Below, in pieces: positions 7,753 to 15,743 of a DNA stretch of 64,000 bases. Made by a program: the position numbers and the translations under genes. Numbering within the stretch: the stretch's first letter is position 1; each line of letters begins with the position of its first letter. The notes beneath the pieces were generated by a model. The model was given only the letters and a program-made list of their open reading frames with translations. It was not told where the DNA came from and made no database searches. This DNA comes from Methanomicrobiales archaeon HGW-Methanomicrobiales-1 (lineage in GTDB: Archaea; Halobacteriota; Methanomicrobia; Methanomicrobiales; Methanospirillaceae), in the NCBI GenBank assembly GCA_002839675.1, contig PGYM01000001.1, forward strand, positions 1,007,602 through 1,071,601, written 5' to 3'.

Positions 7753-8865
7753 TCACGAAGTTTTCTTTTGGGGACTGATAATTCCAAACAGCGCCCGAAC
7801 CACCGGAATTCTCTTGAGGATCTCGTAGCAGGCAAAGGTCAGCAGGATACTGAAGATCACGATGGCTGCAAACTGTAGTGCCGGAGGGATGGGGAGCATC
7901 ACCACATAATAGGCAATTGCCACCAGTATTGCCTGGTGAAGGATATAGACAGGATACGATGCGGTTGCCATATAGGCAGCGAAGGTGTTCTTTCGGTCAA
8001 ACAGGCGCCTGCCCGTTCCCATGAGAGCAAGAACGCCCGTCCATCCGGTTAAAACATAGAGGATGGAATGCCCCCAGAATACTTCGTCATGCCCCAGGAT
8101 TATTCCGTACATCCCCATCACGCCAATGGTCAGGATGATCCATGCAGCCAGGAGAACGGACCAGTACTGTTCCAACCGGGCCAGGACAAAATCCATTGAA
8201 AATAGATAGTACCCGATGAGGAACATGACAAAATACGACAGGAAAGAATAACCTGTCACCATGAAGCCGACAAAGTTCAGGAGCCAGACCGGTATAAACA
8301 AGAGACCCAGGACCAGAAGACCTGCTTTGCCGTCATTGAGGTAAAGCCCCGCCCATCGCCGTTCCGCCAGGATTACGCCGAGTGCCAGGATTGATATAAA
8401 AAATAAAAAGAGGATAAACCAGAGGTGGTCAACGCTGAAATCACCCGTAATTCCGTTTGGCGGATCCTGAAGGGGGAGAAGTGAACTGAAGAAATGCACG
8501 AACGCACCGGCAAAAGTCCCGATATAGCCGGTGTGGAATTTCAGGGCAAAGTAGGCAATAACAGGGCAGAGGAGCACCAGACCTGCAAGGAACGGAACAA
8601 GGAGTTTTGTGACACGCTCTTTGAGGTACACCCGGGGCGTTCGCTCCTGCAATGCAAATTTTGCACTCAGTCCAGCAATACAGAAAAGCAGCGGCATGAT
8701 CCAGGGCTCAACCGAGACCGTAAGACAATGTGCAGCCGTAGACGAGTAACTGGAAGAAATGTAATAGCCGTACCATCCTGCGCAAAATACCATTGCGGTA
8801 TGGAATGGAAAGAGCATCAGGATGCACATCCACCGCAGATTGTCAATAAAATGCAACCGGACCAT
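7753..8865 (-). CDS. Acyltransferase-3 family membrane protein
   Basis: This 370-residue integral membrane protein has about ten hydrophobic segments and belongs to the acyltransferase-3 (OafA/NodX-like) family, which transfers acyl groups to sugars or other exported molecules. The N-terminus has the family pattern FIDNLRWMCILMLFPFHTAMVF, in which the histidine of the first helix is the conserved catalytic position. Near the middle HLWFILFLFF is the usual second motif, and the C-terminal part has YPVYILHQAIL, a hallmark of the family. The acceptor cannot be deduced because no glycan cluster surrounds it. The gene stands alone, with a T-rich terminator just beyond its stop. Confidence 0.85.
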   Translation of the reverse strand: MVRLHFIDNLRWMCILMLFPFHTAMVFCAGWYGYYISSSYSSTAAHCLTVSVEPWIMPLLFCIAGLSAKFALQERTPRVYLKERVTKLLVPFLAGLVLLCPVIAYFALKFHTGYIGTFAGAFVHFFSSLLPLQDPPNGITGDFSVDHLWFILFLFFISILALGVILAERRWAGLYLNDGKAGLLVLGLLFIPVWLLNFVGFMVTGYSFLSYFVMFLIGYYLFSMDFVLARLEQYWSVLLAAWIILTIGVMGMYGIILGHDEVFWGHSILYVLTGWTGVLALMGTGRRLFDRKNTFAAYMATASYPVYILHQAILVAIAYYVVMLPIPPALQFAAIVIFSILLTFACYEILKRIPVVRALFGIISPQKKTS

Positions 8866-9061
8866 GAATTATTCTGTTATGTGATCCTTTGGAAGAATAC
8901 TATTACGGTTTTATTCTCAAAATAAACGGTTCTTTATCCAGGAGCGGGGTTATGCATGCCGATTTTCTTGGGGGAGAAAAAAAGGATGTCAATAAGTAGT
9001 ACCCAAATGAACGGTAGCATATTTATTGAGCGATTGGCATGAGAACCGGAGCACAATAATT

Positions 9062-11482
9062 ATGAACGATACTGCAACACCGCCAGAAGCAGCTAAATTC
9101 CCTGTACCCGCCCCGGGATCCAAAACCGGGCTCGCCAGTTCGGAGGTCATCGAACTCCGGAAACAGTATGGCTTTAACGATATCCCGGAAGAGAAGAAAC
9201 ATCCCTTGCTCAAATTCCTCGGCTACTTCTGGGGTCCGATTCCGTGGATGATCGAGATCGCGGCAATCCTTTCAGCAGTTATTTCTCATTGGGAAGACTT
9301 TGCCATAATTCTCCTGCTGCTCATGACCAATGCGGTGGTCGGGTTTTTCCAGGAACGGAAGGCCGAGAACGCCATTGAACTTTTAAAAAAGCAGCTCGCT
9401 CCCAATGCCCGTGTGCTCCGGGACGGTACATGGCAGGAGATCCCGTCCCGCGAACTCGTGCCCGGGGATCTCGTCCATATCCGGCTGGGGGATATCGTGC
9501 CGGCAGATGCCGTCCTTGGCACCGGGAAATTTCTCCAGGTCGATGAGTCGGCACTGACCGGTGAATCCCTGCCGGTCGAGAAGATGTCCGGGGATACGGT
9601 CTACTCCGGATCGATAGCCCGCCAGGGCGAGATGGATGCGAGTGTCACTTCCATCGGGGGAAATACCTTCTTTGGCAAGACCGCCCGGCTGGTCCAGGCA
9701 AAATCCCCCAGAAGCCATTTCCAGGCTGCCGTTGAGAGGATTGGAAACTTTCTCATCATCCTTGCCATTGTGCTGGTCAGTTTTGTTGTCATTGTTTCAC
9801 TCCTGAGATCTGCATCCTTTTTGGACACGATTCAGTTTGCCCTTATCCTCGTTGTTGCGGCAATTCCCGCAGCGCTTCCTGCGGTAATGACAGTGACCCT
9901 CGCTGTCGGGGCGGTTGCCCTTGCTAAAAAAGAAGCGATTGTCAGCCGGCTCAGTGCCATTGAAGAGATGGCCGGGATGGATATCCTCTGTTCCGACAAG
10001 ACCGGGACCATCACGCAGAACTCCATCAGTATCGGGGATATCCGGACATTTCCCGGGATTTCTGAACAGGATGTGATCATCGCAGCAGCACGGGCATCGA
10101 AGAGAGAGAGCAATGATCCGATCGATATGGCCATCTTCTCACGGTATGATCGCAGTACTCCCGTGCCCGGCACACCCGGCCCTGAAACCCTGGATTTTAT
10201 TCCCTTCGATCCCGTTGCCAAATTTTCAAAAGCCACCATCCGGGGACCTTCCGGCAGCACGTTTGAGGTAGCCAAGGGGGCTCCGCAGGCAATTGCGTCC
10301 CTTGCCGGGGCGGATGGCACGATCGCCTCAACGCTGGACGAATGGGTGACAGGGTTTGCAGTAAAAGGATTCCGTGCTCTCGGGGTAGCGCAGACCGACC
10401 GTTCCGGGAAATGGCAGTACCTCGGCATTATCGGGCTGTTCGATCCACCTCGCGAGGATTCCGCTTCCACAATCTCGGAAGCAAAAAAACTCGGCGTGAA
10501 CGTGAAGATGGTGACCGGGGATCACATCGCCATTGCAGAAGAGATCGCCGGCCAGGTGGGCCTGGGCCGGGACATACTTCCCCGGTCTGCACTCATCACC
10601 GGTAAAGGAGAGGATGTGCGGAACCAGCTGGAGGCTGCTGACGGGTTTGCCCAGGTGCTTCCGGAAGACAAGTTCCAGATCGTAAAAGTACTGCAGACGG
10701 GTGACCATATCATCGGCATGACCGGTGATGGTGTAAATGATGCGCCGGCACTCCGGGCAGCAGACGCCGGTATTGCAGTTGCCGGTGCAACCGATGCAGC
10801 AAAGTCAGCAGCAGATATTGTGTTGACAAAACCCGGGCTCTCGGTTATCATCGATGCAATCCAGAGGAGCCGGGAAATATTCCGGCGTATGGAAAATTAT
10901 GCGGTGTACCGGATTGCCGAGACGGTCCGGGTTCTTATCTTCCTGACGCTCTGTATCGTAGTGCTGAATTTTTACCCGGTTACGGCACTCATGATAGTCA
11001 TGCTGGCGATTCTCAACGATCTCCCCATCATGATGATTGCGTTTGACAATGCACCGGTAGCTCCCAAACCCGTGCGCTGGCAGATGAACCGCATCCTGAC
11101 CCTGGCATCAATTCTCGGGATTTTTGGAGTAATTTCAAGCTTCCTTCTCCTCTGGATGGCACGGGAATATTTCCACCTGGCCCCTGATGTTATTCAGACG
11201 CTCATCTTCCTCAAGCTTGCAGTCGCGGGTCACATGACAATTTATCTTGCCCGCACCGGCCAGCAGCATTTCTGGGAACGTCCGTTCCCCTCGCTTGCTC
11301 TCTTTGGCACGGCAGAAATTACCCAGGTGGCCGCAACTTTTATCGCCATCTATGGGGTCTTTGTCATGACGCCAATCGGGTGGGGACTTGCGATGATTGT
11401 GTGGGGGTATGCACTGGTGGCGTTTGTGATCAGCGATCAGATTAAGGTCTGGTTGTTCAGGAAGATCCATCCCTATTCATGA
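9062..11482 (+). CDS. Plasma-membrane-type H+-exporting P-type ATPase (type IIIA)
   Basis: This 806-residue P3A-type ATPase probably pumps protons outward at the cost of ATP. The phosphorylated aspartate is Asp312 in CSDKTGTIT. The actuator motif is LTGES near residues 165-175, and the hinge motif is GDGVNDAPAL near 557-566. Hydrophobic pairs occur around 66-110, 230-285 and 620-790. The C-terminus lacks the long regulatory tail of fungal and plant enzymes, as in other prokaryotic members. I chose the ATG at 9062, preceded at a distance by GGAG, over an in-frame TTG at 9026. A TATA-like element at about 9018-9027 supports a short leader. It opens a block of ion-transport genes and is convergent with DUF6653. 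Confidence 0.92.
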   Translation: MNDTATPPEAAKFPVPAPGSKTGLASSEVIELRKQYGFNDIPEEKKHPLLKFLGYFWGPIPWMIEIAAILSAVISHWEDFAIILLLLMTNAVVGFFQERKAENAIELLKKQLAPNARVLRDGTWQEIPSRELVPGDLVHIRLGDIVPADAVLGTGKFLQVDESALTGESLPVEKMSGDTVYSGSIARQGEMDASVTSIGGNTFFGKTARLVQAKSPRSHFQAAVERIGNFLIILAIVLVSFVVIVSLLRSASFLDTIQFALILVVAAIPAALPAVMTVTLAVGAVALAKKEAIVSRLSAIEEMAGMDILCSDKTGTITQNSISIGDIRTFPGISEQDVIIAAARASKRESNDPIDMAIFSRYDRSTPVPGTPGPETLDFIPFDPVAKFSKATIRGPSGSTFEVAKGAPQAIASLAGADGTIASTLDEWVTGFAVKGFRALGVAQTDRSGKWQYLGIIGLFDPPREDSASTISEAKKLGVNVKMVTGDHIAIAEEIAGQVGLGRDILPRSALITGKGEDVRNQLEAADGFAQVLPEDKFQIVKVLQTGDHIIGMTGDGVNDAPALRAADAGIAVAGATDAAKSAADIVLTKPGLSVIIDAIQRSREIFRRMENYAVYRIAETVRVLIFLTLCIVVLNFYPVTALMIVMLAILNDLPIMMIAFDNAPVAPKPVRWQMNRILTLASILGIFGVISSFLLLWMAREYFHLAPDVIQTLIFLKLAVAGHMTIYLARTGQQHFWERPFPSLALFGTAEITQVAATFIAIYGVFVMTPIGWGLAMIVWGYALVAFVISDQIKVWLFRKIHPYS

Positions 11483-11485
11483 CGA

Positions 11486-12010
11486 TCATGACGGGGGTTC
11501 TGGGGTAATACACCACGACCGGTACTCCCTGTCAGCATCCTGCATATCCTGCCAGAGCCAGACCATCCGGTCAAGGAACCAGACCTTCCCGCTATAGACA
11601 AGCGCCATACCAAAGAGGGTTGGCCAGAGATCAAAAACAAGTACGCCCCAGAATACAAAGAGCATCCCGATACCGGAAACCGCAGAAAGAATATTTGGGA
11701 TCTTCCGGTGGTACACCGGTACGGGAATCGTGTCACGGTTCAGCCATACCCGTTCCCCCATTACGGCTTTCGAGGTCCAGTGATCGAAGGATTGCGGTGC
11801 AGGAAAGATCCGGGGGTTTACCCACGTCCACACAAGGGCGAGAACAACCGGAATAACTGCCCACCATCCCAACCAGAGCCGGCTCCAGAAGGCAAAAATA
11901 AGAATGGGCAGGACGGTGAAGCGCAGGATCACGCTCCACGGGTTGGCGTGACGCAGCCAGGTTGCGTTGTCCAATGCAAAGGATCGGGCGATCTTCCGCT
12001 CAAAAGTCAT
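11486..12010 (-). CDS. DUF6653 family membrane protein
   Basis: This is a 174-residue protein with two to four hydrophobic segments (about 26-62 and 108-150) and a tryptophan-rich sequence, including HANPWSVILRF, VWTWVNPRIFP and WTSKAVMGERVWL. These conserved stretches match my memory of the DUF6653 family, which has no known function. Its ATG lies 10 bases after the stop of the universal stress protein gene at 12021-12854, so the two are co-transcribed. Its 3' end comes within 3 bases of the oppositely oriented H+-ATPase gene. A role connected with stress or membrane ion transport is suggested only by this neighbourhood. Confidence 0.7.
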   Translation of the reverse strand: MTFERKIARSFALDNATWLRHANPWSVILRFTVLPILIFAFWSRLWLGWWAVIPVVLALVWTWVNPRIFPAPQSFDHWTSKAVMGERVWLNRDTIPVPVYHRKIPNILSAVSGIGMLFVFWGVLVFDLWPTLFGMALVYSGKVWFLDRMVWLWQDMQDADREYRSWCITPEPPS

Positions 12011-12020
12011 TCTGTATGCA

Positions 12021-12854
12021 TCATCCTATCCGCAGGACCATTACCGGTTTCTTTGAGACCTTTAAGACCGAGAAGGGTGTGCTGCCTTGTAAGAACTCCT
12101 CTATCCAGTTCTTTTTATGGGCGCACATGAGGATAAGCGATACATCCTCATCGATAGCCAGGGAAACGATCTTCTCAACGGAACTTCCCACGCGGATATG
12201 AACCATGACCCGGAATCCTGCCTGCTCCAGATCCTTTTGGATCTTTGCTAGTTCCTCCTGGGCGTATGTGATACTCTGCTCAATTTCCTTTTTTGTATCC
12301 CCCTGGGTAACCACATGCTGGAGAACCAGTTCCCCAATGCCATCCATTCCCCGGACGATCTTGAGCAGTTCCCGGGATTTTTCCGTGAAATCAACGGGAA
12401 TCATTACTTTTGAGAAAATATCCGTGCAGGTTTCCCCGGGGGTCTTTCCATCGGGACACTCACTGGCATCGGGTTGAACGACAAGGACATGGGTATTCAT
12501 GTGATGCAGCAGGAAATCGTAGGAAGTTTTCTGGTGCGCCCCGATAATGATGAGCGAGACTTTTTCCTGCCCTGCGATCTCAAGGATTCTCTGGTCGATT
12601 GTTCCCCCGGTGATCGTATCGACAGAAGTTTTTGCCTTCAGCCCCCGCTCTTTCAGATAGGCTTTCTTCTCTTCCATGAGAAGGTTTGCGTTCACGCGTT
12701 CCGGCTCATGGGTCCAGCCATGAATGGAGTACTGCGTACCATCAATGATGTGGAGCAGGACCACTTCTTTGACGCCCGGGATTTTTATGATGCAGCCGAG
12801 CATCTTTTGCGCGAACTCTGAAAAATCGGTTGGAAAGAGTATTTTTTCAAACAT
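12021..12854 (-). CDS. Tandem-domain universal stress protein
   Basis: Two UspA domains lie in 277 residues. The first (about 1-130) begins MFEKILFPTDFSE and contains VSLIIIGAHQK. The second (about 145-277) begins KVMIPVDFTEKS and contains VSLILMCAHKK followed by a GSTPFSVLKVSKKPVMVLR tail, which fits the nucleotide-binding G-rich loop and terminal strand. Such proteins bind ATP or other nucleotides and are linked to stress adaptation. A GGTGA ribosome site precedes the ATG. It is the first gene of a two-gene unit with DUF6653 and closely resembles the second tandem USP at 14713-15642, indicating duplication within this block. Confidence 0.9.
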   Translation of the reverse strand: MFEKILFPTDFSEFAQKMLGCIIKIPGVKEVVLLHIIDGTQYSIHGWTHEPERVNANLLMEEKKAYLKERGLKAKTSVDTITGGTIDQRILEIAGQEKVSLIIIGAHQKTSYDFLLHHMNTHVLVVQPDASECPDGKTPGETCTDIFSKVMIPVDFTEKSRELLKIVRGMDGIGELVLQHVVTQGDTKKEIEQSITYAQEELAKIQKDLEQAGFRVMVHIRVGSSVEKIVSLAIDEDVSLILMCAHKKNWIEEFLQGSTPFSVLKVSKKPVMVLRIG

Positions 12855-13020
12855 GTATTCACCCGGGGATTTGATCAGCGACCGTTAGAGAACATCGCTC
12901 TTTAACCCAATCATCCATTTATTTAAAACAACACCTTTAGTTGATTTTAATGTTGTGTCCCTGCACAAAAAATGATCTTTCGGTAGACCTTAAAATACAA
13001 GAATGCAGGTAAATTATCCA

Positions 13021-14622
13021 TCATTCCCAACCCTTTCGCATAAGACGCGACGATTTCCGTATCTCCCGTATGGTTCCTGCCATCCCCTCCACCTGGAACA
13101 TGGCCCGGGAAAAATTGCTCCCCGCCGGGCTCTCACCGGAAGTTAACCGTACGAGATACTGCTGGTACTGCCGGGAAATTTCTTTTCTCAGGATCTCATC
13201 CTGCGATCGCATCGCAGCATCAGCAGCATCTGAAATATCGGGAAAGGATTCCGCCAGGATCGCTAAGTTCTTCTCACAGTGAGCAATCGTCAGTTTGATT
13301 GCCAGTTTTGATTCGAGGGAGAGAGTGATGCCTTTTTCCTGCAGCTGGGAAATAATCCCATACAGATCTCCGGTCTGGTCTGCAAGCACCTCGCTCAGTT
13401 TGGATATCCGGCCCAGTCCTGAGATATTTGCCGTATCTTCCGGTGCAAAGTCCCGCTTGGAAATTTCAAGAACCGCATCACTGATCTGGTCGTCCAGATA
13501 GGTGGCGTATTCCTTTAACTGGCTGATTCGTTGCGATGGTTTGTCGGGAGTTTCAAGCAACAAATGAAGTTCTTTGAGCAAGTTACCGGAAATCTCCAGA
13601 AGATGTGTTATCTCCTGTTCAATCATGCGGAAGGCATCAGCGGTGGCTTCGGGTAGGGGGTGACGCAGGTATCGCGGGACAAACACAATATCCTCATCTT
13701 TTCCCGGCACGACTTTTCGTACCAGCTGCTCGAACGGCCGGATGAGGGCTAAAAAGACGAACACGCAGGTAAGGTTGAAGATGAGATGGGCATTTGCCAC
13801 CTGCTGGGCAGGACTTCCTCCCAGCGATTCAACCCCGGCAGAAAAGGGTGTCAGGAAGGGGAGGAAGAGCAGGACGCCAAGGAAGTTGAAAAGAAAATGG
13901 GCAACCGCGGCACGTTTTGCTGCCGTGTTCATCCGCAGGGCAACGAGCAAAGCAGTAGTCGGCGTCCCGAGATTGGCACCAAGAAGAATGGGAATTGCCA
14001 TCGTGGGGGTGAGGAGTCCGTTCTGGGTCATCACCACAACGAGACCGGTAGTTACGGAACTGGACTGGAAAATGGTAGTAATAATAAAACCGAATGCGAT
14101 CTGCAGGAACACATTATCCATCATTCCCATAAATTCGATCAGTTGCGGATCGGTCCGGTAGGGTTCCATAACCCCGGAGATCAGTGCGAGGCTGAAAAAG
14201 ACGAGACCAAAATAAAAGATCGGTCGCCCGAAACTCTTGTACTTTCCTCCAATGATGCCAATTAAAAACCCGGCAAGGATGAGAAGCGGGGCAAAGGAGG
14301 TCAGGTTCAGGGCAACGAGCTGGGAGGTTACGGTGGTACCAAGGTTCGACCCGAAGATGATGCCCAGTGATGCCGTAAAGGAGATGATACCGGAATTCAC
14401 CAGCCCCACGGTGATGACAGTTGTTGCTGTGCTTGACTGGACAACAGCAGTCACGATGGCACCGACAGCAGTTCCCCTTATGGGTGTGCGGGTCAGGTTC
14501 TGGATCAGGTTCCGGAAATAGGCTCCGGCCGCCAGCTGGACCTCCCGGGAAAACTGCTCGATCCCATAAAGAAACAGGATGATACCGGGAATGATTGCAA
14601 AGAGTAGTTCCCACGAGTTCAT
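13021..14622 (-). CDS. Na/Pi-cotransporter II-like protein with PhoU-like tail
   Basis: This 533-residue protein has an N-terminal membrane part (about 1-300) containing the two inverted Na/Pi-cotransporter repeats. The characteristic QSS motifs are VVQSSTATTVI (about residue 61) and FQSSSVTTGLVVV (about 185). A soluble helical C-terminal part (about 320-533) resembles PhoU, with an acidic and basic coiled pattern. In other organisms such proteins move phosphate with sodium or influence internal phosphate and ion balance; substrate is inferred. It sits between two universal stress protein genes, all on the minus strand but with separate intergenic spaces of 90-166 bases, so independent promoters are likely. 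Confidence 0.88.
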   Translation of the reverse strand: MNSWELLFAIIPGIILFLYGIEQFSREVQLAAGAYFRNLIQNLTRTPIRGTAVGAIVTAVVQSSTATTVITVGLVNSGIISFTASLGIIFGSNLGTTVTSQLVALNLTSFAPLLILAGFLIGIIGGKYKSFGRPIFYFGLVFFSLALISGVMEPYRTDPQLIEFMGMMDNVFLQIAFGFIITTIFQSSSVTTGLVVVMTQNGLLTPTMAIPILLGANLGTPTTALLVALRMNTAAKRAAVAHFLFNFLGVLLFLPFLTPFSAGVESLGGSPAQQVANAHLIFNLTCVFVFLALIRPFEQLVRKVVPGKDEDIVFVPRYLRHPLPEATADAFRMIEQEITHLLEISGNLLKELHLLLETPDKPSQRISQLKEYATYLDDQISDAVLEISKRDFAPEDTANISGLGRISKLSEVLADQTGDLYGIISQLQEKGITLSLESKLAIKLTIAHCEKNLAILAESFPDISDAADAAMRSQDEILRKEISRQYQQYLVRLTSGESPAGSNFSRAMFQVEGMAGTIREIRKSSRLMRKGWE

Positions 14623-14712
14623 TGTCCTGTCTCCTTATCTGTTTGCCATCCAGTTACGTTCCGGGCTGGTAGTTACCTCTCATTTCTTTCTGCCTTAAAA
14701 ATGAATACGGGG

Positions 14713-15642
14713 TCAGGCTGTATGTTTAGCCTGCGTTTCCTTTGTCTCATGCAGCATAGTGCCGGTGGTAACCAGGATGGGCCGGTGCACTCTGCGTATG
14801 ACCGCACTCGTGGTGCTCCCGATAAAGAGGGTCAGGAGATTTCGTGCCCAGCCTTCACCATACGGGCTCATCAGGATCAGCGTGACATTGTCCCGTTCTG
14901 CGGTTGCATTGATCTCATCCGGGGCATACCCGGTACTTACGCGGATTTCTGCCGTGATCCCGGCAGCAGCAAGATCCTGCTGGATCGATTCCAGCCGGTT
15001 CCGGGCTGCCTGGACTGCGGCCTGAATTGCAGCCTCAACTGAAGCCTCTATTGTATCAGATTTTCCATCATTAACGACATGCATGAGGATAACACGCCCG
15101 GTGGCCGGAATCCTTTTCACCAGCGCAAGGGTCTGCTCCGAGGGTTTGGAGAAATCCACCGGCACCAGTACGCAGGAGAAAAGGTTCCGGTGTCCATCCG
15201 GGGTACCCGATTCCGGCGGGAACCTCATGAGGAGCACGGGGATCCTGGCACTGCGGATAACATTGGCTGATATGCTGCGGGTCAGGATAGTCTTATCAGT
15301 ATTCTTTGCGCGGGCAGCCATCATGATCAGCGAGACCTTCGCCGTTTCGGCAGTCTCAAGAATCGTGAGCGGGATATCGGACTGCGGGATCGCCGGGACG
15401 ATGGTTTCAACGGAAAGGTCAGCCGTTACCCCGGCCCTTTCCAGCGCCTTCCGGTTCTCCTCCATGAGAATTTGGGGATTTTCCTCCTTCGGGTCCTGAT
15501 CCAGTTCCCGCCGTGACAGGGTGGTGGGATCGATCACGTGGAGAAGGGTAACTTTTCTGAGGCCGGGAATATCCCTTACATAGGCAAGGATTCTCTGTGA
15601 GCCGGGAGAGAAATCAGTTGGCAGAAGTACTTTTTCAAACAT
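14713..15642 (-). CDS. Tandem-domain universal stress protein
   Basis: I set the start at the ATG at 15642 (309 residues, MFEKVLLPTDFS) because an AAGGGG ribosome site lies just upstream and the USP fold begins there; the frame continues 31 codons further upstream. Domain one covers about 1-145 and domain two about 155-300, which begins CVLVPVDFSKPSEQ and ends with NLLTLFIGSTTSAVIRRVHRPILV, the nucleotide-binding loop and final strand. It is a paralogue of the protein at 12021-12854. It precedes the Na/Pi-like gene and follows the P2-type ATPase gene, again suggesting a stress and ion-balance role. The last residues are a hydrophilic tail. Confidence 0.88.
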   Translation of the reverse strand: MFEKVLLPTDFSPGSQRILAYVRDIPGLRKVTLLHVIDPTTLSRRELDQDPKEENPQILMEENRKALERAGVTADLSVETIVPAIPQSDIPLTILETAETAKVSLIMMAARAKNTDKTILTRSISANVIRSARIPVLLMRFPPESGTPDGHRNLFSCVLVPVDFSKPSEQTLALVKRIPATGRVILMHVVNDGKSDTIEASVEAAIQAAVQAARNRLESIQQDLAAAGITAEIRVSTGYAPDEINATAERDNVTLILMSPYGEGWARNLLTLFIGSTTSAVIRRVHRPILVTTGTMLHETKETQAKHTA

Positions 15643-15743
15643 ATCAGTGCCCCTTGAAATATACATGGTATTCCAGTTATTTAAGTGAGGAGGCAGGGGA
15701 TCCGGAACGAGGGTTAATCGCCGGAACGGTTTCACATTCCCGA

